The notes beneath the pieces were generated by a model that was not told the DNA's origin, made no database searches, and was given only the letters and a program-made list of their open reading frames with translations. The position numbers and the translations under genes were made by a program. From Calothrix sp. NIES-2098 (GTDB lineage: Bacteria; Cyanobacteriota; Cyanobacteriia; Cyanobacteriales; Nostocaceae), in assembly GCA_002368175.1 (NCBI GenBank), contig AP018172.1, forward strand, positions 1,982,001 through 2,046,000: DNA of 64,000 nucleotides, read 5' to 3'. Below are positions 52,139 to 62,538 of the stretch, piece after piece; the first letter of the stretch is position 1, and each line of letters begins with the position of its first letter.

Positions 52139-54646
52139 ATGGTTGTCCAGTACCATTGCAAAAACCAGCAACGCCGGACTCAAGTCCGGGAAAATAAGGG
52201 AGTCGATGGCCGCTTTCTCAATGGCATTGACTATTTGGAAGTATCCCCAAGTGGCAATATCCTGAGCGTTTATTTTATCCATCCCTTGCCCGGTCAGGAC
52301 AACGGAGTACCCTCATCGCCGGTATTGAACGAACTGAATGTAGAGATTAGCGGTGGTCAACGCCTGCGGAATGTACAAGCGATCGCACTCAGTGCTTGGG
52401 CAAATGTTCTGACTGTTAAACTAAGCGATCGCGGTGATTTCTCTACTTATACACTGCGTTTAGTTACCTCTTCATCAAATTCTGCGCCACCTTTGGGATT
52501 TGATCCCCAGTTAGCGCAAGTAAATTTTTCGTTTCGAGTCGAATCACAAAGCGAGTTTGATTGTCAGCCCAGTCCATCACCACCGCCCAAAGCTGAACCT
52601 ACCCCAGTAATTGACTACCTCGCCAAAGATTATGCTAGCTTCCGGCAGCTGATGCTGGATCGCCTGTCTGTAACTGCGCCTCAATGGTTAGAACGCAGTC
52701 CGGCAGATCTCGGCATTATGTTGGTAGAAGTACTAGCCTATGCTGCCGACTCCCTCAGCTATTATCAAGATGCCGTAGCTACCGAAGCCTATTTAAATAC
52801 AGCCCGCCGCCGAGTTTCGATTCGCCGTCATGCCCGCCTACTCGATTATTTTCTTCACGATGGTTGCAATGCCCGGACTTGGGTAGCCATACAAGTACAA
52901 AAGTCGTCTTCAGGAATCAAGCTGCTGGGGCCTTCACCTCAAGAAAATCGTCCCGGTACGCAATTCCTGACGAGAGTTGAAGGCTTAAATTCAGTGTTGG
53001 AGTCTGTAACCGAGTTGAGAACAGCACTGAATGCTGGGGCTTTGGTATTTGAAGCCATGCACGATATCACCGTGCATCAGGAAACCAACTTACTGGATTT
53101 TTATACTTGGGGAGATAATCAATGTACTTTACCCATAGGTGCAACCCAAGCCACCTTAAAAGATCCTGAAGGTGTACTGTACAAGGAAAAATATCTCGTT
53201 AAGGATGATGTACTCATTTTTGCCGAGGTTAAAGGAGTTGAGAGTGGCGTACCCGCAGATGCCGACCCCAGACACCGCCATCCCGTCCGGTTGACACGAG
53301 TGGAAGGTAAGCAAGACCCCCTATTTGGCAATTACATATTAGAAATTGAATGGTCAGCGGAAGATGCTTTACCCTTTCCTCTGGTGATTTCCACTGTAAT
53401 TAATGACCGAGAAATTACAGAGGTCAGTGTAGCCTGGGGCAATGTGGTTTTAGTTGACCACGGTTTGACAGTGCCGCAATTAGACACTAAGGAAGAGATT
53501 GTATTTAACGAAAAGCTGCCCGAAGTCCCAAATATTGGTAAATATCGCCCACGCTTACAAAAAGGGCCATTAACTCAACAAGGGCGGGTGTTAGATGGAA
53601 ACAATCGCTGGGTAGCTTTTGACCCGAAAGCATCAGCCAAGTCTGCCCAACAATGGCAAATGCGGGATGTCCGCCCTAGCATTTGGTTGCAGGAGCAAAA
53701 TGACGATGGAGAATTTCGTTGGTATCCCCAATACGATTTACTGAATAGCGATCGCTTTGCGCGTGATTTTGTAGTAGAAACTGAAGATGACGGTCGCGCC
53801 TATTTGCGCTTTGGCGATGATGCTTTAGGTAAGCGACCAGAACCAGGCACTAAATTCTGGGCTACTTATCGTTTTGGCAATGGACGGGTGGGAAATGTAG
53901 GAGCAGATGCGATCCGGCATATTTTCCTCCCTCGTATTGATAGTAAGAATGCGATCGCCAATATTAACAATCCCCTACCCGCCGAAGGTGGTATAGAACC
54001 AGAATCGATTGAGCAAGTCCGATTATTAGCACCGCAAGCCTTTCGCGAACAACAACGCGCCGTTACCGCCGATGACTATGCCAAAATTACCGAACGCTTT
54101 CCTGGCGTGCAAAAGGCAGTTGCTACCCGACGTTGGACTGGTAGTTGGTATACGATTTTCATCACTGTAGACCGCAAAGAGGGGCGACAACTCGATGACA
54201 CCTTTAAACAGCAATTATCTCAGTTTCTTGAACGCTTTCGGTTAGCAGGGCACGATCTGGAAATTAACGCGCCGCAATTTATACCCCTGGATATTGCGAT
54301 GACAGTACGTGTCGCCGCTGATTATTTCCGCAGTAACGTCAAAGCCGCATTACTAGAAACCTTTAACAACACCGTTTTACCAGATGGGCAACCAGGCTTT
54401 TTTAATCCCGACAGATTTAGCTTTGCCCAACCAGTTTATCTCAGCCAGGTAATTGCCCAGGCAATCAAAGTAACTGGCGTGGAATCAGTGAATGTAACTC
54501 GGTTTAAACGCTGGGGACAACCTGCACGCAACGAACGCGAAACCGGAGCGATTACTGTCGCACCTCTAGAAATCATCCGCGTAGACAACGACCCCAGCGC
54601 CCCAGAAAACGGCAGAATTGAGTTTGATATGGAGGGTGGACTATGA
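52139..54646 (+). CDS. Baseplate J-like protein 1 (gp6/Afp11-type)
   Basis: 835 residues. After a variable N-terminal domain (about 1-140) comes IDYLAKDYASFRQLMLDRLSVTAPQWLERSPADLGIMLVEVLAYAADSLSYYQD (about 155-210), the classic entry to CIS baseplate-J proteins, then YLNTARRRVSIRRHARLLDY. The C-terminal half has FRWYPQYDLLNSDRFARDFVVETEDDGRAYLRFGDDALG and the J core NPLPAEGGIEPESIEQVRLLAPQAFREQQRAVTADDYAKITERFPGVQKA. It forms wedge arms of the baseplate. Its stop overlaps the next start (ATGA). Confidence 0.92.
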   Translation: MVVQYHCKNQQRRTQVRENKGVDGRFLNGIDYLEVSPSGNILSVYFIHPLPGQDNGVPSSPVLNELNVEISGGQRLRNVQAIALSAWANVLTVKLSDRGDFSTYTLRLVTSSSNSAPPLGFDPQLAQVNFSFRVESQSEFDCQPSPSPPPKAEPTPVIDYLAKDYASFRQLMLDRLSVTAPQWLERSPADLGIMLVEVLAYAADSLSYYQDAVATEAYLNTARRRVSIRRHARLLDYFLHDGCNARTWVAIQVQKSSSGIKLLGPSPQENRPGTQFLTRVEGLNSVLESVTELRTALNAGALVFEAMHDITVHQETNLLDFYTWGDNQCTLPIGATQATLKDPEGVLYKEKYLVKDDVLIFAEVKGVESGVPADADPRHRHPVRLTRVEGKQDPLFGNYILEIEWSAEDALPFPLVISTVINDREITEVSVAWGNVVLVDHGLTVPQLDTKEEIVFNEKLPEVPNIGKYRPRLQKGPLTQQGRVLDGNNRWVAFDPKASAKSAQQWQMRDVRPSIWLQEQNDDGEFRWYPQYDLLNSDRFARDFVVETEDDGRAYLRFGDDALGKRPEPGTKFWATYRFGNGRVGNVGADAIRHIFLPRIDSKNAIANINNPLPAEGGIEPESIEQVRLLAPQAFREQQRAVTADDYAKITERFPGVQKAVATRRWTGSWYTIFITVDRKEGRQLDDTFKQQLSQFLERFRLAGHDLEINAPQFIPLDIAMTVRVAADYFRSNVKAALLETFNNTVLPDGQPGFFNPDRFSFAQPVYLSQVIAQAIKVTGVESVNVTRFKRWGQPARNERETGAITVAPLEIIRVDNDPSAPENGRIEFDMEGGL

Positions 54647-57600
54647 GCGATGCTAAAGACTTTCCCAAGCAGCTCTACAACCGACCAGGGTTGCCCAGTA
54701 TACTTTACCGCATCGGTGACTATACCAGCTTCCGCAAGTATTTGCTATCGCTGCTATCTCAGGAAATCAATGGTAGTAGACCTCTGGCGAAACTTACTAC
54801 CCGTGCCAGTGACGATCCGGCGATCGCGCTTTTAGATGCTTGGGCTATGGTTGGTGATGTGCTGACATTTTATCAAGAGCGCATTGCCAACGAAGGCTAT
54901 CTGCGAACTGCCACCGAACGCCTCTCCGTGTTGGAATTAGCACGTGCTATTGGTTACGAACTCAATCCGGGGGTAGCTGCAAGTACATATTTAGCCTTTA
55001 TCGTAGACGATTCTCCTGGTAGTCCTCTTGTAGCTACCGTACCAAAAGGCACAGTCATTCAAAGTATTCCCGGTGAAGGTGAAAAATCCCAAACCTTTGA
55101 GACTGAAAGTACTATTATCGCTCGTGTCGATTGGAATACCCTCCAGCCTAGAGCCAGCAAACCCCAAGAAATTACTGACACTACTCAGCAAATTTATTTA
55201 CAAGGAACTAACACTAAGTTAGCAGCAGGCGATCGCATTCTTTTAATAGATGAACAAGGGCAAAATAGCGATCGCTATCTTTTGACCTTGAAAGATGTCG
55301 TATCAGTACCAGAAGCAGGATCTACCCTTGTAACTTGGGAAGATTCAATACAAATCGCCGCACCCCTGCGTAGCCCTAAAGTCTTTGCTTTTCGCAAACA
55401 AGCCGCACTTTTTGGCAATAATGCCCCTCGTTGGGATAGCTTACCCAATGAAATCAAACGTGCCAATGGCGGTACAATTCGCGGTGGTGTGTTCCGCCTT
55501 GACGAACAGAGTAGTAGTTGGATTGCAAGAAGTGGAGATATAGCAGATCCCAAGAGTCTTTTACCAACAATTGATATTCGCTGTCTGGCTGTGAATCAAC
55601 GCGGATATCTCTTTGCGGGAACTACAGGGAGTGGGATTTTTCGTTCTTTAGATAACGGGCAAACTTGGTCAGCAGTCAATACTGGCTTAACCAATCAAAA
55701 CATTCAATGTCTGTGGGTTGATGAATTAGGATGCGTATTTGCTGGTACTGCTAACGGTGGTGTATTTCAGTCAAAAGACGAGGGTGAAAACTGGAATCCG
55801 ATTGGTACTGGTTCAGTACGAGTTGAACCCAAGGATAACAATCAAGTAGAAGCGGTGAATACAGGGTTGCCAAACACTGTCATTCGGTCGTTATTGGCTT
55901 ACACACCAGAACCGCTAACACAGTTACCTGGGACAATTTCTAGTAATATTACTACCGTCAGTGGCACAAATTTCACCGCAGCTTTGAAACCGGGTGACAT
56001 CATCGCTGCTGCTGGTCAAACCAGGATTGTTGATAGCATTACTTCTGACACTGCACTCACAATCAATACTCGGTTTCGCAACACCCTACCTCCAGGGACA
56101 GCCTATTTTAAAGGCGGAACTTATATCTTTGCGGGAACTGATGACGGTATCTATCTTTCTGTTGACCAGGGGAAGAATTGGGAACTTAAAGGTTTACTGA
56201 ATAGATCGGTTCGCTCTTTGTTGATTGTACATACCACTAGCGCTGGTACAGGAACAATTACCAGTAGTAGTACAACAGTCACGGGTGTAGGGACAAAATT
56301 TAACACAGAATTGAGAATTGGAGATGCGATCGCAGCATCAAATCAAGTCAGAATTATCAAAGCCATTACAAACGATTCTCAACTCACCATTGATAAAGCT
56401 TTCGATCCTCAAATTACTACCGCAGCTTCCTTTCTCATCATTCCTGCTAGTAAAACCTACATCTTTGCGGGTACTGATAATGGGATTTTTCGCTCCAGTG
56501 ATTATGGTAATAATTGGACAGAGTTTAGCCAACGTGGTTTACAAAATCAAGATGTCACGGCGCTAGCTGCTGGTGTATGGACTGGAACAGGTACTATAGC
56601 TATTGATGGCACTACCTTAATAGGTGTGGCGACAAACTTTTCTACAGAATTGCAAGTTGGCGATACAATTACCGTACCCAATCTCAACCGAACTGTCACG
56701 AATGTAGTTTCAGATACTCAACTAACTATCAATAGTCCTTTCAGTTTAGATATCCCAGCAGGTACGTCTTTTGTAATTATTCATCAAGGTAAAGGCACGA
56801 TTTCTAGTAATAGTAATACCATTAATGGGAATGACACAGAATTCAGTACTAAGTTGCGAATTGGGGACGCAATTACCGCCGCAGACCAAACTCGGATTAT
56901 TACAAGTATTGCTAATGATACTTCAGCTACAATCGATAATGGTTTTAAACCAGATATCCCAGCAAATACATCCTTTGTTGTGACACGTAAAGGTCGAGGT
57001 GCGATCGCGAGTAATGGTACAAATATTAGCGGTATTGATACTAATTTCACCACAATAGGGGTTGGCGATCGCATAGTAATATGTGAAAACCGAACTGTAA
57101 CTGCGATAAATAGTAATAACGAAGTCAAGATTAATGCTGCAATCAATCCTCCCGTTCCTGCTGGTACATTGTTCTGGGTGACGCGCCAAAATTCCAACAC
57201 AATTGTTAGCGATAGCACAAATATTACTGGCAATGGCGCAAACTTCAATACACAATTGCGAATTGGTGACACAATTACAGCCGCAGGTCAAACTCGGATT
57301 ATTACAAGTATTAGCGACGATCATACTTCAGCCACAATAGATACTGCTTTTAGTCCCAATATTCCAGAAAATACATCCTTTGTTGTTACACGTAAAGGTA
57401 CTGGAACAATTGGTAATTTGGCAGTTTTAGGTACTGGTACTAAATTCAACACAGAACTAAAAGTTGGCTCTCTCATCAACGCCGCAGGTCAAAGCAAAAT
57501 TGTCACTGCAATTAGTAGCGATACAAACCTCACCGTTGATGATGCTTTCTATTCTAATTTAGTAGCAGGTACACCCTTTACAATTACTAGCAACACTTCT

Positions 57601-60600
57601 ATCTTTGCTGGCACAGCAGGCAATGGTGTCTCTGTTTCTACTGATAATGGCAATAGCTGGAAACCGATTAATCAAGATTTAACTAATCAAGATATTACTG
57701 CACTGACAACCTATATTGATTCTCATACAAATACTACTAATTTAATCACTGGCACAACTGGAGGAATATTTTTATTAGCAATTAATCCCAACAATTCCAA
57801 TCAAAGATGGATGCAAATCAGTCAAGGTTTCTCGCAAAGTCATGTGACATCATTAGCTGCATATATATCTAGAACTGGGACAATTTCTAGCAAAGAAACT
57901 AAAGTCACTGGAATCGCCACATCCTTTACTAAAGAACTGAAAAAAGGTGATATCATCGCTGCGGCTGGGCAAACTAAGACTATCAACGAAATTAATTCCG
58001 ATACTGTGTTAATAGTTGATGATGCTTTTATTCCAGAATTAGATAACGGAACAAGTTTCATCAGTAAAAACTTATTTGCAGGTACGCTATTTGCTGGCTT
58101 TGTTGAAAACGAATGGCCTAATTTTCAAATTTCCGACCGAGAAATAGACCTAGATACTTTATACCCAACAATTTTGGCAGACAGTTGGATTGTATTAGTA
58201 AATGACAATCATTTCCAAGCCAGTTTGGTAGAAAGCACAGCAAATATCTCACGCCGCGATTTTCTCTTAGACACTAAACTTACGAGGGTTTTACTTAGCA
58301 ATCCAATTAATAATATATTTGATTTTGAATTGCGCAAAACTCTAGTGTTAAGTCAGAGCGAACCTTTAGCACTAGCTGAAGAACGCCTCACAGTTACAGT
58401 TCAACAAAATAAAATTCTTCAAGAACCCATCTATAATAATGAAATTTATCTCAATCAGTTTATCACTGGTTTACAAGCCCAACAAACATTGTTAGTTAGT
58501 GGTAAGCGAATACGCGCTCAAATTAATGTGGGTGGATTTTTCCATTCTTTAAATTGGGAACCCCGCAATCAAGGGTTAGGTAAACAGGAAGTCAAAACAC
58601 TATTAACTGATGGCAATGGGAACTTGTTTGCTAGTACTAAAAATGGTGTCTTTCGTTCTAGCGATCGCGGCAAGAATTGGCAGATAATTCCTGAATTGCA
58701 GAATCAAGAAGTTACTTCCCTATCAATTTACACAAGAGAGGGTGGTACACTTTCCGTTCGAGAACAAGATACAAAGGTAACTTTTTTTCCTTTATCGGCG
58801 CTTGAGCAAGAACTACAAGTTGGGATAAATATTACTGTGGTAGAAGCAGAGACAGAATTTACTCAAACTAGAAAAATTGTTACAGTCCTTGATACCAGCA
58901 ATCCCAATCAACCAATTTTCAATATTGATATTCCCTTTAGTAAAAATCTCAAAATAAAAACTCCCTTTAAAATTACTACACTATTTGCTGGTACGAAAAC
59001 AGGAGTTTGGCAATCTATCGATGATGGTCAGACCTGGAAACCTCTAGTTGATAATATAAAAAATATCCAAGCACTAGCAATTAATAGAGATAGGGGAATT
59101 TTATTTGCTGGCACAGAGGATAGAGGTATTTATGAGTATATTATTAACCAGAGAAAATGGCGGCAGATTGGCTTAAATCAAGAAAATATTCAAGCACTAG
59201 TTATTAACTATAGTAATAATCATCTGTTTGCTGGAACTGCAAATAATGGAATCTATCGCTCTACAGATAATGGTGCTAACTGGCGGCATTTTACTGTTAC
59301 AAAACAGGGAACAGGTACAATTTCCAGTAGCAAGACCACCGTCACTGGATTAGGAACTTTATTTAATCAAGAATTACGTCCAGGTGATATCATCATCGCT
59401 GCCAATCAAACTAGTAAAATTCATGCAATTAATTCAGATAATTCTTGTATTATCGAGACTGCATTTTCGCCAGAGTTACCAACGGGTACAAACTTCATTG
59501 TCAATACAGGTCTGACAAATATAAATATTACTGCTTTGCTAATCGATCAAAATGATATCTTGGCTGGTACAGATGGTAGTGGGGTTTTTCGTTCTACCGA
59601 TAATGGAGAACATTGGCAACCATTTAATACCAATCTTTCAGATCTCAATATTCGTTCTTTGGCTGCTAATACTAGCGTTAGGTTGTTGTTTGTTGGTACA
59701 GAGAAGCGAGGAGTATTTCGTTACCTTGAACAAGATAAATTTTGGCTACCAGTTAATACCGGATTGTTAGAGCAACCAGTATGGTCGCTGGTAATTCGGG
59801 AAGAAAGTAAAGAACTATTTGCAGGTACTAGCAAAGGAGTATTTCACTCTACTGACAATGGCAAAAATTGGCAACAAACTCAATGGGAACGCAGTAATCA
59901 AGGCTTATCTTTACCCCAAATTCAAGCTTTAACTTTTGCAAAAACAAGCGATTGCATCTACCTATTTGCTGGTAATAGTGATGGTGTTTTTCGCTCTATT
60001 GATAATGGTGCATATTGGGAACCTGTAAATGAAGGTTTAACAAACAAAATCGTGCAGGTGCTGACTGTTATGAGTGGGAGTAATCTGTTATTTGCTGGTA
60101 CTAGTGAGGGAATGTTTCGCTCTGAAGACTTTGGGCAAAATTGGCAGAAAATTAATACAGGTTTGACTCATGGTAATGTTCAAGCGCTAGCTAGTCTGAA
60201 TCAGAAACTATTTGCAGCCACAGGCAATGGCGGTATTTTCGTGACCACCAATTCAGGCGATCGCTGGAATTTTAGCGGATTATTAGATATTGATGTCAAG
60301 GCACTGGCGGTTAATTCTGAGAATCAATATATATTTGCAGGGACGACCAGCAACGGTATTTTTCGCTCAATTAACGGTGGTAACGGATGGGAGCAACTAC
60401 TTCTAGAAAAGCCAGGGACAAGTGCAATTTCTAGTAAGGGTACAAATGTCACGGGAGTAGGAACATTATTTACTACAGAACTCAAAGTAGGTGGCAAAAT
60501 TACCGCCGCCGAACAGATAAGAATCATCACTGCGATTACCAATGATACTACCCTCACAGTGAATAATGCTTTTCGCCCCGATTTACCCTTGGGAACAACA

Positions 60601-62538
60601 TTTACAGTAAATACGGGTTTGACCAGCAAAAATATTACTGCCTTGCTGACATATACTCAACCATTGTCAGGGACGATTTCCATCATCAATGAAACCACAG
60701 TCATCGGTGTGGGAACGAAGTTTACCCAAGAACTACGAATTGGTGAAGCGATCGCATCTCACAAACAAAGTAAAATAGTCACCAGTATTACATCAGATAC
60801 TGAACTGACCGTTGATACTACTTGGAACGATTTGCCTGCTGAGTCAGCTTTTAGCAAAACTTACCTATTTGCTGGCACCGCAGGTAGTGGTATCTTTCGC
60901 TCCCAGAACAATGGTGAAACTTGGGAATTAGCCAGTGGCGAAGAAACAGCTTTATTAGAGATTCGCTGTCTAGAGGTAAATCCAGAAAACCTAGATATTT
61001 TTGCTGGGACAGCTAGAGGTGGCGTTTTCCGTTCTACCGATGGTGGTAAGACTTGGGAGGCTGTACCCGTTGGTTTGGCGAGTACCGATGTGAGAGCGAT
61101 CGCAATTACTCAATCGAATATTATGGTGGGTGGTGTGGGTATTTTGCTCTCAGATGATGGCTTTACTGTCGCTGAAGTCAAACCCAACGACCTACTGTGG
61201 GTTGTAGCGCCTCCTGTACCCCTTCCCGCAGCCGGAGAAAATGCCCAACGCTGGCAATTACAAGACAGAAATGGCTTTATTGGCTTGGCGACGACTACAA
61301 ACCCCCAAGATATTGCCCTACAACCCGCAACTAAAGAAGACCCAACCTTCAGCGAAGTCGCAATCATTCAAATTCCCCCTATAGATCAAAAACTGCCCAT
61401 CTTGAAATTAACCCAGCCATTAAAAGGCAGTTACGATCCGGAAACGGTGCGTATCTACGGTAATGTGGTACGAGCAACACATGGCGAAACAGTAGCCAAC
61501 GAAGTGTTAGGAAGTGGTGATGGGACTACAGATAATCAAAGCTTTGCCTTGAAAAAACCACCCCTGACCTATACACCAGCCCCCACCGCTACAGGTAATG
61601 AAAGTACATTGCAAGTATATGTGAATGATGTGCGTTGGCAAGAAGTACCATCTTTATATTCCCTAGATGACAAATCCCAAAGTTATATTGTCCGCATCGA
61701 GGACGATGGCACAACTACCGTCATCTTTGGGGATAGTAAAAATGGCGCGCGTTTACCTAGCGGACAAGAAAATATCACCGCTACCTACCGCAGTGGTATT
61801 GGTGCGGCGGGGAATGTGAGTACAGAAAGCTTGTCTTTATTAAAAACCCGACCTTTGGGGATTAAAGAAGTTACCAATCCCTTACCCGCTACTGGTGGTG
61901 TAGACCAAGAAACCTTGGAAACAGCCCGTAGTAAAGCCCCAGCTACAGTACGTACCTTAGATAGAATTGTATCTCTGCGAGACTTTGAAGATTTTGCTGC
62001 TACCTTTGCCGGTATTGGTAAAGCCAAAGCCGTGGCATTGTGGAATGGAAATAGTCAGATAGTACATATTACAGTTGCAGGTAGCAATGGCGACGCGATC
62101 GCTACTACCTCTAGTTTATATGAAGCCCTACTGCAAGCGATTGATGGTGCACGCGACCCCTTACAACAAGTGCAAGTAGATAGCTACGAACAACTATTGT
62201 TTAATTTAGAAGCAACAATTCAATTCGATGGGCGTTACAAAGCAGAGAAATTAGAGACAGAAATCCGCCAAGCTTTGAGTGAAAAATTTGCCTTTGCGAA
62301 TCGCAGCTTTGGTCAAGGCGTGAATGCATCAGAAGCGATCGCATTCATCCAAAATATCACAGGGGTAGTAGCTGTAGATCTGGATGCTTTGTATCGTCAG
62401 CAATTTAGTAAAACCTTAGCTGACTCCATCCCCGCCCTGTTAGCCCGTTTTGATGTCACCACTAATCAAATTAAACCAGCACAGTTGTTATTGCTCAATC
62501 CTAAAGGTATGACGCTGAAACTTGAGGCCATATCATGA
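54643..62538 (+). CDS. Giant baseplate J-like protein with beta-propeller and beta-module insert
   Basis: 2,631 residues. Residues 1-300 match the N-terminal part of CIS baseplate-J proteins (YTSFRKYLLSLLSQ, ASDDPAIALLDAWAMVGDVLTFYQERIANEGYLRTATERLSVLELARAIGYEL). Residues about 2230-2631 carry the J core (PLPATGGVDQETLETARSKAPATVRTLDRIVSLRDFEDFAATFAGIGKAKAVAL). Between them (about 305-2170) sit 19 or so Asp-box blades (FAGT...GVFRSxDNGxxW) alternating with 11-12 modules of about 65 residues (GTGTISS...VTGxGTxFxTEL.xGDxI). It is co-translated with its neighbours. The insert probably forms large structures outside the baseplate; binding target unknown. Confidence 0.9.
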   Translation: MSDAKDFPKQLYNRPGLPSILYRIGDYTSFRKYLLSLLSQEINGSRPLAKLTTRASDDPAIALLDAWAMVGDVLTFYQERIANEGYLRTATERLSVLELARAIGYELNPGVAASTYLAFIVDDSPGSPLVATVPKGTVIQSIPGEGEKSQTFETESTIIARVDWNTLQPRASKPQEITDTTQQIYLQGTNTKLAAGDRILLIDEQGQNSDRYLLTLKDVVSVPEAGSTLVTWEDSIQIAAPLRSPKVFAFRKQAALFGNNAPRWDSLPNEIKRANGGTIRGGVFRLDEQSSSWIARSGDIADPKSLLPTIDIRCLAVNQRGYLFAGTTGSGIFRSLDNGQTWSAVNTGLTNQNIQCLWVDELGCVFAGTANGGVFQSKDEGENWNPIGTGSVRVEPKDNNQVEAVNTGLPNTVIRSLLAYTPEPLTQLPGTISSNITTVSGTNFTAALKPGDIIAAAGQTRIVDSITSDTALTINTRFRNTLPPGTAYFKGGTYIFAGTDDGIYLSVDQGKNWELKGLLNRSVRSLLIVHTTSAGTGTITSSSTTVTGVGTKFNTELRIGDAIAASNQVRIIKAITNDSQLTIDKAFDPQITTAASFLIIPASKTYIFAGTDNGIFRSSDYGNNWTEFSQRGLQNQDVTALAAGVWTGTGTIAIDGTTLIGVATNFSTELQVGDTITVPNLNRTVTNVVSDTQLTINSPFSLDIPAGTSFVIIHQGKGTISSNSNTINGNDTEFSTKLRIGDAITAADQTRIITSIANDTSATIDNGFKPDIPANTSFVVTRKGRGAIASNGTNISGIDTNFTTIGVGDRIVICENRTVTAINSNNEVKINAAINPPVPAGTLFWVTRQNSNTIVSDSTNITGNGANFNTQLRIGDTITAAGQTRIITSISDDHTSATIDTAFSPNIPENTSFVVTRKGTGTIGNLAVLGTGTKFNTELKVGSLINAAGQSKIVTAISSDTNLTVDDAFYSNLVAGTPFTITSNTSIFAGTAGNGVSVSTDNGNSWKPINQDLTNQDITALTTYIDSHTNTTNLITGTTGGIFLLAINPNNSNQRWMQISQGFSQSHVTSLAAYISRTGTISSKETKVTGIATSFTKELKKGDIIAAAGQTKTINEINSDTVLIVDDAFIPELDNGTSFISKNLFAGTLFAGFVENEWPNFQISDREIDLDTLYPTILADSWIVLVNDNHFQASLVESTANISRRDFLLDTKLTRVLLSNPINNIFDFELRKTLVLSQSEPLALAEERLTVTVQQNKILQEPIYNNEIYLNQFITGLQAQQTLLVSGKRIRAQINVGGFFHSLNWEPRNQGLGKQEVKTLLTDGNGNLFASTKNGVFRSSDRGKNWQIIPELQNQEVTSLSIYTREGGTLSVREQDTKVTFFPLSALEQELQVGINITVVEAETEFTQTRKIVTVLDTSNPNQPIFNIDIPFSKNLKIKTPFKITTLFAGTKTGVWQSIDDGQTWKPLVDNIKNIQALAINRDRGILFAGTEDRGIYEYIINQRKWRQIGLNQENIQALVINYSNNHLFAGTANNGIYRSTDNGANWRHFTVTKQGTGTISSSKTTVTGLGTLFNQELRPGDIIIAANQTSKIHAINSDNSCIIETAFSPELPTGTNFIVNTGLTNINITALLIDQNDILAGTDGSGVFRSTDNGEHWQPFNTNLSDLNIRSLAANTSVRLLFVGTEKRGVFRYLEQDKFWLPVNTGLLEQPVWSLVIREESKELFAGTSKGVFHSTDNGKNWQQTQWERSNQGLSLPQIQALTFAKTSDCIYLFAGNSDGVFRSIDNGAYWEPVNEGLTNKIVQVLTVMSGSNLLFAGTSEGMFRSEDFGQNWQKINTGLTHGNVQALASLNQKLFAATGNGGIFVTTNSGDRWNFSGLLDIDVKALAVNSENQYIFAGTTSNGIFRSINGGNGWEQLLLEKPGTSAISSKGTNVTGVGTLFTTELKVGGKITAAEQIRIITAITNDTTLTVNNAFRPDLPLGTTFTVNTGLTSKNITALLTYTQPLSGTISIINETTVIGVGTKFTQELRIGEAIASHKQSKIVTSITSDTELTVDTTWNDLPAESAFSKTYLFAGTAGSGIFRSQNNGETWELASGEETALLEIRCLEVNPENLDIFAGTARGGVFRSTDGGKTWEAVPVGLASTDVRAIAITQSNIMVGGVGILLSDDGFTVAEVKPNDLLWVVAPPVPLPAAGENAQRWQLQDRNGFIGLATTTNPQDIALQPATKEDPTFSEVAIIQIPPIDQKLPILKLTQPLKGSYDPETVRIYGNVVRATHGETVANEVLGSGDGTTDNQSFALKKPPLTYTPAPTATGNESTLQVYVNDVRWQEVPSLYSLDDKSQSYIVRIEDDGTTTVIFGDSKNGARLPSGQENITATYRSGIGAAGNVSTESLSLLKTRPLGIKEVTNPLPATGGVDQETLETARSKAPATVRTLDRIVSLRDFEDFAATFAGIGKAKAVALWNGNSQIVHITVAGSNGDAIATTSSLYEALLQAIDGARDPLQQVQVDSYEQLLFNLEATIQFDGRYKAEKLETEIRQALSEKFAFANRSFGQGVNASEAIAFIQNITGVVAVDLDALYRQQFSKTLADSIPALLARFDVTTNQIKPAQLLLLNPKGMTLKLEAIS
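55560..61150 (+). repeat. In-gene array of Asp-box blades and about 65-residue beta modules
   Basis: Asp boxes of the S-x-D-x-G-x-x-W form (e.g. SLDNGQTW, SSDYGNNW, STDNGANW, STDGGKTW) recur every 45-60 residues where not separated by the second module type. The second module starts G-T-G-T-I and has T-x-V-T-G-x-G-T-x-F, then GDxIxAAxQxRxI, SxT-like and LTI-x2-AF. Copies differ in protein sequence by roughly half of positions, so the array is old and not a recent DNA duplication. Confidence 0.85.

Noticed and set aside
54643..62538. Sialidase annotation suggested by the Asp boxes
   Set aside because: Asp boxes are structural; the catalytic Arg triad, Tyr/Glu and FRIP-type motif of sialidases are not visible, and both ends are baseplate-J.
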